DNA of 64,000 nucleotides from Brachionus koreanus (GCA_016987375.1 PJRA01000263.1:4737851-4801850); one strand, 5' to 3'; shown: positions 1 through 13,010, counted from the first letter of the stretch. Numbers and translations: made by a program. Notes: generated from the sequence alone by a model not told the origin.

Positions 1-56
1 AAATAAAGGAAGTTACAAAAGGGGTTCAAAAGACCCCTCCGGTTTTTGAGTGTTAA
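1..56 (-). repeat. piggyBac-like repeat terminus (runs off left edge)
   Basis: The window opens inside a repeat ending at TTAA (53-56). Read on the minus strand it begins TTAA-CACTCAAAAACC, followed by a GGGGTCT and GAACCCC pair. The same pattern, TTAA then CACTAGAAA, then GGT/GGG, TTTT and CCC blocks, recurs at 4503 and near 16039. A TTAA target with a CACTAGAAA-like end is typical of piggyBac-like elements. The other end is outside the window. Similarity was judged by eye. Confidence 0.45.
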
Positions 57-117
57 AAGAAATGAACATATGAAAAAAAGTTAAAATTTTGAAAAATAAT
101 TTTTTTTTTCTCCACGA

Positions 118-176
118 CCATCTAGACGGCCAAAAATTAGTTATGGCGGTTCAATTTCGGTCACTGACGGTCCACA
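118..176. repeat. End of the ACCGTCAGTGGC inverted-repeat MITE family
   Basis: This GC-richer patch contains cggtcactgacggtccacac. Its reverse complement, with ACCGTCAGTGACCG, matches the terminal repeat of the elements at 27070 and 61539. Only one recognisable end is present, so it is a fragment or a diverged copy. No coding capacity is visible. Confidence 0.45.
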
Positions 177-2343
177 CTTTTTGCTCTCAAATAAGCCAAT
201 ATTATAAAATGATCATAAAAATTAAAACTTGAAAAACAAAAAAATAAATTAACGATTTTGAATTATAATTTTTGTGAGGATCTTCTCAAAACGAAAATCT
301 CGGTTTTAACATATCATATATAAACTCTTCTAGTCACAAAATACTTTGCAAAATAATTAATTGAAGGCTTTATTAAACTTATTTTTTGGCTTCTAAATTA
401 TAAAAAATCAAAATTTTCAAATTAACTCTGATAAGACTATTATATTTCCTAAATAGACGAAAAGCTGTATTACTTTATCATTTGATTTTCTGATTTTTTG
501 GGCCATAATTTTAATTTCAAGTAAAAATTTTTTCTAACCTAAATAAAGATATATTTGAAAAATGACTTATTTTAAATAATAAATCTAAAATTATTTTTTT
601 ATTGACCACATTTCGTTTTATTTTTATTTGATAATTTTTCCAACAATTGAATTTAGGCTAAATTATTGACCTATGTTTTAAACTCACTTCATCAAAAAAA
701 TCGGAGTAAAAATTGTGGTTTAGATGATCAACTTGATGCAATAACTTATGTGTCAGCTTGGAGGCGTTGCCCAAAAAGGTACTGGAAAAGTAAATGAACG
801 CCTCCCTATTATCCGCTAGGATAGAAAAGAGAAAGTTATTTAAAATATTGACGCATCGTTTTTGTTTTAGACACAAATTATAAATAATTTTATAGCTGTT
901 TTATTAGAATGTGTGAGATTCTGCTATTTATTTGCTTAATTTTCTAGAAAATTATGAGTTTTTCCTTTTTAAATCTTAAACTGCTTTTTTTTTCGACCAA
1001 ATTTTGGATTCATCTCCATAAAAGGTACATCCCTGAATTTGAAACGATTAAAAATATATATCAAAAATAAACTTTCAAAAAAATTTCTCAAATATAGAAA
1101 ATAGGATTAGCAAATAAATGATAATAAACTTATTAAATTTTGAATAATTTTGTTTAATTTGTAGAAAAAAAGAAAATTTAATTTTAATAATTCATTTTTA
1201 TAACTTATTAGTACATATATTTCTCATCTATTTTTGTATCTAGAAACAAGAATTACTTGACAAATGTCATTAAAATACTTTTTATTTTTTTTATTTTTAA
1301 ACATCGTCAAGACAGGGGAAATTTTCAAGAAATAAATAATAATTAAAATAATTTAAAGGTTTTAGATTTTTCGTTTTGTATATGGGCTAAGCTAGCCTGT
1401 ATTCTTAGTCCATTACTCTCAAGATTTTTTTTTGAAAAATTTTTAGGTAATTTTCACTTTTATGTTAACATTTTATTTATTCAAATAAGCTTCCGAACAA
1501 CATTGGTATTGCAAACAATATTTTCGAAAATATTTTTTATCATTAAGTTCAATTGAATCAATTTTTAATAAGAATCTATTTTATCATAATTTTTGGTAAA
1601 TTTTTTTTTCAAAATTTTATTTAGAAAAAAAATCAAATTAAATTGAATAAGAATAAGAAAATTTAATTTCAATTGCAGAAAAATTTTTTTTTAATATCCA
1701 AAGAAATGAATTTATTTATTATTTTGTAATTTATCCACGCAAGTTAAATTTATTTTTTGTTAATGGTTAATTTAAGACTAAAAAGTGAGCCTTTGATTTC
1801 AGAAAAAATTTGATATAAAAATTATAAAAATATTATTAGCTAGAAACATAAATTGTAGTATATTGCTTTAAATCCTAGCATATTTTGAAATAAAATATAT
1901 TTTCTATTTACATTTTTCTCTGCAAATTTCTTTAATTGAACATATTTGAAGCAATTTTTAAGCTATAATTATTTTCAGAAGCTGGCGATAAAGATTAGAA
2001 ATAGAAAATATTCAAATAGTATTCGTTTTTTTACTATCAACTTCAATTTGGACAAGTTTGAATACATTACAGCTAAAGAAACACGTTCATTATTAATAAT
2101 TTATAATAGAAACTTTTGCATATAAAATTTGATTGTGTAATTATTTTTTTTCTAGAAATTACACAATGTTTATGGGTTCATTTTAAAAGTAATTTAAGAT
2201 TCAACTAATAATTTCACAATATTTTAAATCTGACATCACCCAGAAACTTAGTTTTCTGAACTATTATAAATATTACGGTTGGTAAAAAATTAACTAATCT
2301 TGTTAATTATTATAGATTTTTATAAAAAAAAAAAAATTGAAAA
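177..2343. other. Intergenic A+T-rich DNA
   Basis: I see no convincing gene here: only poly-A/poly-T rich sequence and stop-dense frames. The exception is a short repeat at 724-835, listed separately. The last ~100 nt should contain the MBF1 promoter and 5' UTR; a possible 3' splice site (ttattatag) lies near 2315. Confidence 0.6.
724..835 (-). repeat. Dispersed repeat fragment, unknown class
   Basis: On the minus strand this stretch, including CCTAGCGGATAATAGGG and later CTGACACATAAG, is roughly 70% identical by eye to 22999-23105 on the plus strand. Its base composition is less A+T-rich than the surroundings. A 72-codon minus-strand frame (876-658) covers it but has no recognised domain. 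It is probably a transposon relic. Confidence 0.5.
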
Positions 2344-2796
2344 ATGGCTCATTTAGGAGGTCAAGTTGGTTGGAATGATGTTACTGTCATTGGCAAGAAA
2401 GGACCTAAAACAGGAACACACTTAAAAACTCAATCTGAAATAGTTGCTGCTCAAAAGAAAGGCCTTGCTGTTGAAACCGAGAAAAAATATGAAGCTGGTG
2501 GAAACAAACAACATGGAGGACCATCAAATGCTACAAAATTGGATAGAGAGACTGAGGAGTTAAAACACAAGACACTTGATCTACAGGTTGGTAAGGTAAT
2601 CCAACAGGCTAGAACCGCTAAAGGTATGACCCAAGTTGAGTTGGCTCGAACTATCAATGAAAAACAACAGATCATTAACGAATACGAACAAGCAAAGGCA
2701 ATTCCAAACCAGCAAATTTTAAGCAAGCTTGAAAGGGTTCTAGGTGTGAAACTTCGAGGCAAAGATATTGGACAACCATTCGGACCAAAAAAATAA
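2344..2796 (+). CDS. EDF1: Multiprotein bridging factor 1 / EDF1 homologue
   Basis: Transcriptional coactivator that bridges TBP and bZIP or nuclear-receptor activators; in other eukaryotes it also binds stalled, collided ribosomes. The 150-residue product is almost the same length as human EDF1 (148). The N-terminal MBF1 domain is recognisable (WNDVTVIGKKGP; later NKQHGG and KLDRETEELKH). The C-terminal Cro/C1-type helix-turn-helix spans about residues 80-135 (KVIQQARTAKGMTQVELA, then KINEK-like INEKQQ, then IPNQQILSKLERVLGVKLRG). It ends with the family's characteristic GKDIG-P motif. The gene is a single uninterrupted coding exon. The start ATG follows an A-rich leader and lines up with the family's N terminus. 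AATAAA at 2860 lies 64 nt after the stop. The antisense frame 2762-2451 is a shadow. Confidence 0.97.
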   Translation: MAHLGGQVGWNDVTVIGKKGPKTGTHLKTQSEIVAAQKKGLAVETEKKYEAGGNKQHGGPSNATKLDRETEELKHKTLDLQVGKVIQQARTAKGMTQVELARTINEKQQIINEYEQAKAIPNQQILSKLERVLGVKLRGKDIGQPFGPKK

Positions 2797-2859
2797 AAAA
2801 AATTTTCAAGTTAATGTATAAATTAATGATTTGCAGCTTATTTTTAAGTTTAAAAAATC

Positions 2860-2865
2860 AATAAA
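2860..2865 (+). terminator. MBF1 polyadenylation signal
   Basis: AATAAA followed by a T-run, 64 nt downstream of the MBF1 stop codon. Confidence 0.7.
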
Positions 2866-4502
2866 TATCTTTTTTTTTTTCAATTTTATTTCTTTTTTTA
2901 AACTTCAGACATTATAATTTTAAAATTTTCAATATGATAACTATTCAAAAAGATTTTAAAAGTGAATAGCTAACAATACCAAATTTTTTATCCCGTTAGT
3001 GTTTTTTTAATTAATTTCTGTAAAAAATTGCCTACTACATCTTTCAAATAAGGCAAACTCAATTTTATTTATTTTAGATTTAGAGAAAAATTGTAAATAA
3101 TTTCACATTTTTTAAGAATGAAATTAAAATTTAGGTAAGAATAAAGTCGAAAATGAGACATTGGCCATAACACTAAAACTTAGTTTCCTGAATTATTAAA
3201 AATATTAAACCTTATAATATATAACCTTATAAACCTTATAACACTTTTTAATTAAATTATTAAAAAGTTGGTTAAAACTGTACCCCGTAAAACAGTAAAC
3301 GAAAATAGAAGATAAATTTTAATTTTATTTTGAAATTTCTTATGATTTTAAAAAATAAATAATACAATCTTATCAGAACATTTTTCATGTCATATCCAAA
3401 AATATTTTATAGTTTCAAGATATAGAATTCTCAATTTTAATCAAATTAAAAGAAAAAAAATTCACAATTAATCATTTATCAATTCCTTTTTAATAATGAC
3501 TTTTCAATTCATGATTTAATCACTGTTAAATGAATAAAACTGCATTTAAATTGAAAATTTATATAATTTTTCATAGGTTTCTGTCCCTTTTGATTTTTAG
3601 TGCTACTAAGTTGATGCGAAAATGAAACTAAGAAATGCAAGAATACCGTCATCTTAATAATTGAATGCAGTCGCCATTTGATAGACAGTATTGTGGAATT
3701 CTAATAACGTGGAAGATCTAACCACGACTTTATAAGGCTTTATTAGATTCTAATCTTTACTCTTAACACGGTATACTTACAAAATCTAACTTCCTGCGAT
3801 CTACTTTTAAAATTAACAGCAAGTTTCAGATAGCTAATTGGAGGGTCTTTTCTAAACTCTACAAATATGCTATTTTTATCTAAGTCTCCGTATAAGTCTA
3901 CCAGAGCCATTTTATTGTGCTTAATGCTGTTTTTTTATCCATTTCTTAAGCAATATTACGATATATTGTTAGGGGCTTCTTGAGCTATTAATGAAGACAT
4001 CAATACATTACAGTCATGTATTTGAGGGGTGATTAGTGAATTTTTTCTCATTAAACTATGTTTTATTTATCTGTTTTTATTTATTCAATTTTTAGAGAAG
4101 GTAAGATTCAATTAAGATTCATGAGCTGTTAAATAAGAATCATGCTAAGTGTGATATAAAAAATAAAATGAAAAAAAAACTTCAATTTACTTCAATTTAT
4201 TTTTAACAAACTGTTTTTAACTTTCTTTATATTTTATTTTATCTTACTTTTGCGAAATCTTGGATTAGTTGTCTTTGATGGTTTGTCCTTTTGATAAGAA
4301 ATTTGTACAAAAGCTTTTTTGATCTGGACTCTTAAGATTCGTGGGATTTGTTGATAGTAACAATGTTGGTTCTTAAATGGAAAAATTTGATATGTTTAAA
4401 AATTTTGTTTTGAAGCATTTGAAGTTCATATGAGAATCTTTGGGTTGGGTATAATTTAGTGTTTTTAGAATTTTATTTATTTTTAATTACTCGTAATAGT
4501 TA
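2866..4502. other. Intergenic A+T-rich DNA
   Basis: No coding frame, RNA gene or clear transposon was recognised. A slightly less A+T-rich stretch at 3590-4030 could be an old repeat, but I see no diagnostic motif. Confidence 0.55.
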
Positions 4503-4707
4503 TTAACACTAGAAAGTCAAATGGGTTTTTTAGACCCCTTTTTAAAAAATTGATACTCAAATATTTTACAATAGAAATAAAATTTTTTAAAAATTATCTA
4601 ATTTTTAATTCTAAAAAAATTTTCATTAGTTTTCTGAAAAAAACATTTTGTTTGTCTACATAAATAAATTTCAAATTTTTATTAATAGCCGGACTTTTTA
4701 GTATTAA
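4503..4707. mobile_element. piggyBac-like MITE with TTAA target duplications
   Basis: A 197-nt segment (4507-4703) is flanked on both sides by TTAA (4503-4506 and 4704-4707). The left end reads CACTAGAAAGTC and the right end, reverse-complemented, reads TACTAAAAAGTCCGG. These form an imperfect terminal inverted repeat of about 12 nt. TTAA duplications with CACTAGAAAG ends match piggyBac-like elements. No transposase frame is present, so it is non-autonomous. Confidence 0.6.
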
Positions 4708-5074
4708 AAATCAAAAAAAAATAAAATTAAAATAAAGTAATTTCTAAACTTTTGCAATCTACTGTATTGACTTTCCAGCTATTATTTTTTATTCTACACT
4801 AGTTAAATAGTTTATTTTTATCATCAATGCATTGCATACTCAGATTATCAGACAATTAACTTGACACTTACATAAAGTTCATTGATTTTAACGCTTCAAA
4901 TGTATTTAAATAGAAACACATTTAAATGTTAAGTTAATTAAATCTCAGAATTAAATTAATTCCGTTAAGATAACTTGCTGTTTATGTTTAAATATAACGA
5001 TCAAAATAGATTCTGAAAAAAAAATTTTTACCCGCCAAAATATTCAAATTTAATTTGATAAAATTGACAGCTAA

Positions 5075-8000
5075 ATGACGACACCACAACGTCGAGTTCA
5101 TTTTAACCCAGAGAGCTCAAAAAAATCTCAAAAATCTGAATGCACATCATCAACACCCAAGACAGACATTGTCAAAAAAAAGCCTAAAGAAATTCCCAAA
5201 AGAGGAGAAGCAAATTTGATCACTGTAGCGATTCGAGTACGGCCTTTGAATAGCAAGGAGCTTTTAAATGGACACACAAACGCCATTCGTATAAACGAAC
5301 AAACTAATGAAGTTTCAGTTACTGATAAGTCAAATAAAATTCTCAGATTTTGCAGTGATCACATCATTACAGATCAAAAATCATCCAATTTTCTCATACC
5401 AGCAGAACTTGAAAAAGACCATAATCTGTTAGCCAGTTCACAGCAAAAGTATGTCTACGAATGCATTGGAAAGCCTCTACTGGACACTGCATTCGATGGA
5501 TACAATGTGTCCATATTTGCATATGGTCAAACTGGTTCAGGCAAAACATATTCAATGATTGGCACTGAAAAGCAGCCTGGTCTTATACCTCGCTTTTTCG
5601 AAGATCTTTTTGAACGAAAAGCTCAACGAGACCAAGTGGTCTCAAGCACTCACATCGAAATAAGTTACTATGAAATTTATAATGAAAAAATTTATGATCT
5701 TTTGCGTAATTCAAACGATTCGAAAGAAAATTCTAAAAATTCTTTGGTAGGTCGAAATTTACAAATACGCGAGAATCCACAAACTGGTCCCTACATCGTA
5801 GACTTGTTAACCCTGAGCGCCAATTCGGCCTCAGACGCCAAACTATGGCTGGACATTGGCAATAAACGACGTGCTACAGCTTGCACAAACATAAATCAAA
5901 AATCTTCCAGATCGCACTCGGTATTTCAAATTACAATAACCCAAACTCTGGAGCATGCACCTAGTGAGCCTCAGAACGGTGAGAAAAATCTAGTTCAACT
6001 TGTTACAAGTCGAATAAATTTAGTAGATTTGGCTGGCTCGGAAAGGCTCAATAGTGCTTTTAGCAGCAATACGGATAGCTTTTCATCAACACTCACAAAT
6101 CTGACATCCTCTCGCCTTAAAGAAAGCACTTGTATTAACAAGTCTCTTTTGACTCTAGGCAAAATAATTTGTCTTTTATCCGAACGCCAGAATGGCAGCT
6201 CTTCTGCTCTTCCAGCTTATGGAAATGGGAACAATGCGGCTATTAACAGCTCGTGTGTTCCTGGTGCCAATGGACATCTTCCTTACCGGGAGTCGGTGCT
6301 GACCTGGCTGCTGAAAGAAAGTCTTGGTGGAAATGCCAAAACTGCTATGCTCGCAACAGTTAACGCTTCAAGCAATTATTTGGATGAGACCATTTGCACG
6401 CTTAGATATGCAGCCAAAACTGCCACCATCAAAAACAGTGCCCATTTGAATCGCAATTTTAAGAGAAAATTCGTCAATGAATTTGGCGTTGAGCAAGAAA
6501 TGAATTTGGCACTGGCTCCATCAGGTTTTGACACTTCACTTCAAAAGAAAAATGACGAGTTGCAAAAAACACTCAAATTAATGGAATTGGAGTGGCAGCA
6601 AAAGCTAGACGAGGCCGAAAGATTAAAGCAAAAAGAAATAAAAGATTTGGAAAAATCGCTCATTGTTTTATATGAAAAAGAAAATAGTGCTCAAAATTGT
6701 TGTTTGATCAATTTAAACGAAGATCCTTTGCTCAGCGAAAAATTGATTTATGTGTTGAAAAACGAATCGTCCAGTTCAGCAGAGACACTGATCGGAAGTG
6801 ATAAGAATTTGGTCAACATTCACCTGTGTGGGGCTTTGATCGCGGCGAAACATTGCCGCATTGTTTCCGAGAGTGACGCTGATTGCGAAAGTTTTTATTT
6901 GGAACAATTGGATGAGAACTATGAGACTTTTCTAAATGGAGAAGTGATTAAGTGTGCTCAGCGATATTTGTTAAATCATGGTGATAGAATTATCATTGGT
7001 GGTAGCCATTTTTTTAGATTCAATAATCCCAAGATGGCCAAAAGCTCAAGCAGTGCTAATTCGAGTTTAAATTCTAATTTTGAATTCAAAGATTATCAAT
7101 TCGCCAAAAATGAAGTTGAACGCAAACAAAATGAACTAATACAAAAAAAGCTCAATGAAGTTTTAAACGAGTGCAAAAGAGATGGAGACTTAAAAATCAA
7201 AGAACTCACTCAGCAATATGAAAAAAATATTCAATCAATAGTAAGAATTTTTCTCATTTTTTCAAAAATTTAATTATTAAATGGTGATTAGTAAATAATT
7301 GAATTATTTTATTTAAATTTTCAAATTCATTAAAAACTTCGATTTAATATTGGAAAAATTTAATATTTTTTTTATAAAGGCTTTAGATTGCTAAAAATTT
7401 TAACTGATTATTTTAAAAATTTTTAAAACAATACTGCTACGCTAAGAAAAAAACAAATAGTTAGTTTAAAATTTTTACACTTGTCAAAGGGGTTAGTTTC
7501 ATGACATGCTGCAAAAAGAAATATTTTCTGCAATAGCTTTATAATCCGGTGGGGTCGAAAAAAAGAAAATCAAAAAGAGATATAGAAAGTTCGATTCTTT
7601 ACAGCCTTTATCTATTTTTTGCTTTGTTCTTCTATCTGTATGAGCTCTAGCGTTGTTTTGAAGAAACAAAATTAGCTTTTGGTTGACAATAGAGGGATAT
7701 ATTTACCTTCAAGTGAATCATACATTTGTTCTAATTATTCAGAATAAAGTTCTAGTATTGAGAAATTCAAATAAAAGCAAAAATTCTTTCTATTTTGATA
7801 AATTAAAATCTACTAAAATAAATTTAAATTATAAAAAAAAAAATACCGCAAAATATTAAATAAGGTCTATTAAATTAAAATATTTTTTCTTATGCAAAAA
7901 AAGGAGAAAAAATAAATCATCATTAAGATTTTTATTGATAATTGGTTTTATTTCAAAAAGAAGTAAAAATTTTGTTCTAGACAAAAAAGTTCAAAAATTT

Positions 8001-11000
8001 ATGATGCACTTTTATGCAGTATCTTTTTAAAAATATTTTATTTTTGGAGATTTAATTTATTAAGATGAATAGAAATTTTGTTTTGTTTGAATTTTAAATT
8101 TCCTATTCTTTCGATGAGAAAAAAATTCTATAACCTTTCAAATTGACTCTCTTGTTGTTCCTGTTCAATATTTGAAAAGTCGTTATTATTTAATATATGT
8201 TTAACTCTTTGGCCAGTTTATCAGGAGTTTAAATTCAGAGATATCCTACATAAATCACAAGAGTGTTAAGCTTTTTTGTCAACTTTTGATTAAATAATTA
8301 AAAAAATATTGTCTAAGAAAAATTTTATCAAAAATTTCAAGAAGTGTTATTTTTTAAGATAAAAATATAGAAAGATGGCCTCACAAAATGACTATTTTTC
8401 TATTAATTTAAATTTTTAGATGATAAAGTGGAATTTCTTATTTGATCTTTTGGGGCATTTTTGGTCAAACAAAGGCTGTATCAATTTTTGGATTTAAGCG
8501 AGGGATTTTTAAACGGTGACTTGCTTCTTTAGACACAGTTTTTTTTGGATAAGAGAGAAAATCAATAATAATAAATCCATCATTAACTCATCAATTGGGA
8601 TGTTTTTTATTTTTTAATTTTTTTAGAAAAATAGTTATGAAAAAGAAAACTCAGCTCGGCAAGCAGAATTGGAAAAAATTAAAACGGAAAATTTGAAAAA
8701 ATTAAAAAAAATAGTGGAAAAAAAAATAGTAATATTTTTAAAAAATTCTAAATTTTTAACGTTTAATATTCTAAATTTAGCTAATTGAAACCAAAATAAA
8801 TCAAGTTGAAAATCAAATGCTTGAGACAAACAAAGAAATAGACAAGCATGAAAAAGAGCTATTAGACGAGTCAATTTGTAGTTCAGCAAGCGAAAATACA
8901 ATATTTAGAACGCCAGCTATGGCTAACAGACGTTTCATTAATAAACTCTATTCGGATAAAAAAAATTCAACTATCAAAAAAAGTAATTTAACTAATGTTT
9001 ATTGAAAAGTATCAAATTTTTAATAAAATTCAAGACATGGACCAAGAAATAGTTCAATTTCATGCAAGTTCAAACAGCTTGTTCTCTATAGCCCTGAGAG
9101 TTACAGAAGCGAACAAAATTTGTAGTGTTCTTGGTTATGAATACGTAAGGATTTAGTCATTTGATTTTTTTGAAAAAATACAAAATTTTTTTCGTTACAG
9201 GAATTTAGGAGATTTGAAATATCCAATTGTGAAGACACAGAGAAAAAAAATCCTTTTCAAACAATCAGTGTGACAGATAAGCGACTAAATTTGATAACTC
9301 TTTGGAATATGGACACATTTGATTTAAAATTAGGCATACTCAGAGAACAGTATACTCGCTATGTCGAAGAAGGATCATTATCTTCTCTCAATTCGAATCA
9401 AAATGAGTCTATTTTTCTGACCGATTCGAATGATGAATGGCAAACCATGGAAAGCTATGTGCAGAAAAATGAGACATTTTCACCTCGACTAATCGATCAT
9501 GTTACAAATGGAAGTAATGAAAAAAAGTCATTTAAAAGACGTCTCAGCTATATGAGTTTAAAAAATGTATCACAGTCTAATTTGCCTAGTTTACCAATTG
9601 CACAAGAGTCTGACAATGAAGACAATCTAGATTCAAATGAATTTGTCGTAAAGAAAAAATGTATGGATACACCTAAAATACAGAATACGGTTCCAGTCAT
9701 TGCATTCACTCCTGGATCAGTTGTTAAACAAAAACCTGCAAATGGCTCAGAGAATAATTTTAACTCATCGTTTGATATTTCAAATCAGCTTAACATCTGC
9801 AATGCGTTTGTTTTTGCGACTTGTCGCGATGCTCTGAATGATGATGACTTTCAAAGTAAGAAGATAAAATATTTATTAATTAAAAATTTAATTGAGGAAA
9901 AAAATTATCTAAATCAAGCCATGCTTATCTAAAACCAATTATTATGCATAATTCTAGACAGAGTTGTTCAAAAGTCATAGAGCCAATTTTTCTCTCGGTT
10001 TGAAAAAAAAAAGGAAAAAAATTTAAAAAAAGATTTAATTACCTTAAAAAATACAGTTTTAAGGATTTTTTTTCAGAATAAAATTTTTATCAATTTCAAA
10101 AAAGCAAGTCAAAACTAAATAATCAATTTAAATGAATTTTTACTGACTTGACTTTGAAAAGACTTTAAAATGACTTTTTTTTTTAACTTTTACGCAAATC
10201 AATAATTTGTAAAATCATTGAAATTAAGTCTTAAACCCATTTTTAATCAAAGTTTTAAATTTCTGCGTTGCTTAATTAAAACAAAAAATAAAGAGCATTT
10301 TAAAATCATTAAAAAAAAAATTTACAAAAAATTTAGACATTTTTATTATAAATCGTCAAATTTATTTCAAGTTGAACAACCAGATAACATAAATTTCATT
10401 TGTCAATTGCCTCTGAACAATTCTTACAAAATTTACAATTTTCTTTTAAGCAGTTTTAAGTCTTGTTTGGAAGAGACCCAACCTTAATTTAGAAAATTTC
10501 TGTAAAAAAATACTAAATTTTTTAAAGTTGAAGATGATGATGAATTTTTGAATGACACAGACGATGAAGATAATTCAGAATCATGCAAAAATATTAGATC
10601 AATGCCCAAAATGGATGATACTTATTTAAAATACTATGCACGCTTGGTTTACAATTTGAGTAAATTGATTGACATTCATTCAAATGACAACAAAGCTAAA
10701 AAGAATGAAATGACTAAATCAACATGCAGTTTGAGCAGCCTTGACGATAAAAATGCTGATTATTTAACTCACAATAATGATCAGCCATTATTTTGCATGA
10801 AAATTGTTATATTATTTTCTCAATTGAGTCAATTTAGACCAGACTATTGGTCTTTGCACAATGAAGAGAATCTTTTTAAGATAAAAAAGGTCTACTCGAA
10901 AATCATAAAACTGTTGCGTGGTCTTAAAGAGTCCATTAATTGTCTTTTTAAGGTAGTCTTTTTTTTTCAAACAAAATTTATTTAAATTCATTTATTCTTG

Positions 11001-12588
11001 TTTTTAGAGCATAGAAAACAATCTAGATTCTCTGATAAAAAACAAACATGATCAAATTTTGTCTATAATTAGCAAGCTATTTTTTTTTAATGGTGAATAT
11101 CAACTATTGACGTGTGCGAACACCGTTTTAAATCGAACAAATTATTCTTTAATGATGGTTAGTATTGTTCTATTTGAGTTTTTTGTCTAATTTCAAAGCT
11201 CAGAACCAAAGTAAAAAGAAAACAAAAAAGTTAATCTCTATAGAGCTAAAAATGCAACAAAGTGAAAAATTTGAAGTTGAGTAGAAGTTGTTTTTTATTA
11301 ATGAAGATATTTGTTTCATAAAAATTAAATGCAATGCCTAAAAGAGGACAGATATGGCGCTCTATAAAACAAGATAAGGGTCCGTCAACACTAAAAATTA
11401 AAAAAATAATTTTTTGTTTTTCTTCAAAAATTCACGTTATAAAGATCATTCAAGACTCTTTTAGACCCAAAATTTTCACTATTTGCTGCTTTCTTAGAAC
11501 TTTATTTAATTATAAGAATTTGTTTTCTAACTTTTAATTTTATTTGTTAAAATTTCAGCTTACTGTAATAGAAAATTTCAAAAATAATCAATTTTTAAAT
11601 TTAAATATGTTATGGTTCGCTTAATGGACAACAACATATACTGACTTCCTTTCCAAATGATTGTCTGCCAAATATCCTTTTTTTAAAGGGTCCAATTTGC
11701 AAAAAACTAATTGTTTTCTAAAAGATCATAGCATAGTCTTGATTAAAAACTTATTTGAACATAAAATACTGTTAGCATAGGTTCTAAATCTTGAACAAAA
11801 TCAAAAATCCATCATCAAGTATTTTAAAGAGTTTAGTCAATTTTAAAGCAAAATGCAAAAACAAAAATCGAAACTAAAAGTAGCTTTTTCGGTATAAATT
11901 TAATCTTTATACGCTTTATGAACCTTCTGCAAAGCTTATCAACTGACACAACATGCGAATCACCCAGAACTTTTTTTTATTTCTATTAAAAAATTCACAA
12001 TGTCTTTGAAACTAACAAAAATCTGGAATACTAATAGAAATTAATTTAAGATTGATGTGAAATTTTTGTACGAATATGCAAAAGGAATTGACAAACAATT
12101 CGAAGAGTTTTTGAGCAGAAAGCTTAATTTTAAGCAAGATTTTAAAAATCCAGTCGTTGATTACATAAAAAATATTAAAAATTTTTGGGTAATTTTAGAA
12201 AATTTAGAAAAAAATTTTTAATAAAAAAAAATTTAAGATCAATATTCAACAAACAAAAATTGAAAGCGAAAATTTGCCAAGCACTGATTTAGTCGTAGAT
12301 TATTGTAATTATGTGCTTCAGACTCATTTTAGATTGGCAAATGCATTTAAAACATTCAAACGCAAAAATCAAACAAACGACAATAGAATTAAGCAAAGAT
12401 TGACTGATCAAATTTTAGAGCTTTTGTATAATATAATGACTGATTCATTTACTTTGATGACAACATTTAGCATTGATAACTCCAATGAAGATTTGAAAAT
12501 GAATAAAGATATTCAAACAAAATGGGGTGAGCTGTTCGAACAATCGTTTAAAGATCTAAAAAGCTATTTGAAAATTGAGTGCCAATAG
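5075..12588 (+). CDS. Kinesin-3 family motor with FHA domain, KIF14-like
   Basis: Microtubule motor, probably acting in cytokinesis as KIF14 does. Exons: 5075-7240, 8627-8728, 8781-8982, 9035-9144, 9201-9855, 10528-10952, 11008-11157, 12051-12188, 12238-12588. Phases close at every join, giving about 1,432 aa (human KIF14 is 1,648). The motor domain spans residues ~46-460: P-loop GQTGSGKT 151-158, switch I KSSRSHS 276-282, switch II DLAGSE 318-323, and PYRESVLTWLLKESLGGN after 402. A coiled coil (~488-540) precedes an FHA domain (~545-651; LIGSDKN, NIHLCGALIAAKHC, LNHGDRIIIGG). A later segment (PFQTISVTDKRLNLITLWNM) resembles the post-FHA region of kinesin-3 motors. The KIF14 assignment rests on GNKRRATACT and the neck sequence. 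A Ser/Asn-rich insertion follows GSER (loop 11) and another precedes the PYRES motif. The 1,386-nt first intron and the 893-nt intron at 11158-12050 could hide extra exons. AATAAA at 12635. Confidence 0.88.
7241..8626 (+). other. Large first intron of the kinesin gene
   Basis: GTAAGA donor at 7241 and TTTTTTTAG acceptor ending 8626. The interior is A+T-rich and I found no exon that extends the kinesin frame. Positions 7490-7640 are somewhat GC-richer and may be a repeat. Confidence 0.6.
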
Positions 12589-12937
12589 AACTAGTGGTTT
12601 TAAATTAAAATATTCTGTAACTATTTTTTCTGTTAATAAATAATTATTTTTATCAAATTAAAAATATTGGAATAATTTTTAAAAAAATTAATTTTAGATT
12701 TTCAGTTGTGTATAGATTTAATTTTTATATTTTATTTGAACATTTTAATTGAATATATAAAAAAAATAAGATTATGTTTTCATTTTTTTCAATTACAAAA
12801 ATTAAAGAAATTAAAACCAAAAATAAAATATGAATTTAATAACTTATATTTTTTTTTAATTTTGCATTTTAATTTTAAAATAATCCAAAAAAAAAAAGTT
12901 AAATTTTATTGAATTCACGATTAGGAAAAAAAAAATA

Positions 12938-13009
12938 TGCCGTGACCAGTATTCGAAACTGGGTTGTCTCGGCCACAACGAGAAGTACTAACCACTATAC
13001 TATCACGGC
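12938..13009 (-). tRNA. tRNA-His (GTG), cassette copy 1
   Basis: The 72-nt cloverleaf reads GCCGTGAT at the 5' end (13009) and TCACGGC-A at the 3' end (12938). The anticodon stem TCTCG/CGAGA encloses the loop TTGTGGC, so the anticodon is GTG. The B box reads GTTTCGAATAC. The base at 13010 is G, the G(-1) needed on mature tRNA-His, and it directly follows the Ala discriminator. A T-run after the 3' end (from about 12935 downward) serves as Pol III terminator. Confidence 0.96.
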
Positions 13010-13010
13010 C

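Noticed and set aside
2451..2762. 103-codon minus-strand frame
   Set aside because: Antisense shadow of the strongly conserved MBF1 gene.
8983..9010. 27-nt intron in the kinesin gene
   Set aside because: It leads to a stop; the 52-nt intron 8983-9034 restores the frame and matches local intron size.
10218..10487. 89-codon frame in the kinesin gene
   Set aside because: Lies in the 672-nt intron; exons 9201-9855 and 10528-10952 join in phase without it, and it is Lys/Asn/Phe low-complexity.
11334..11537. 67-codon frame in the kinesin intron 11158-12050
   Set aside because: Flanking exons join in phase without it; no domain. A small missed exon in this intron cannot be excluded.
12706..12912. 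68-codon plus frame
   Set aside because: Low-complexity A+T translation, just 3' of the kinesin polyadenylation signal.
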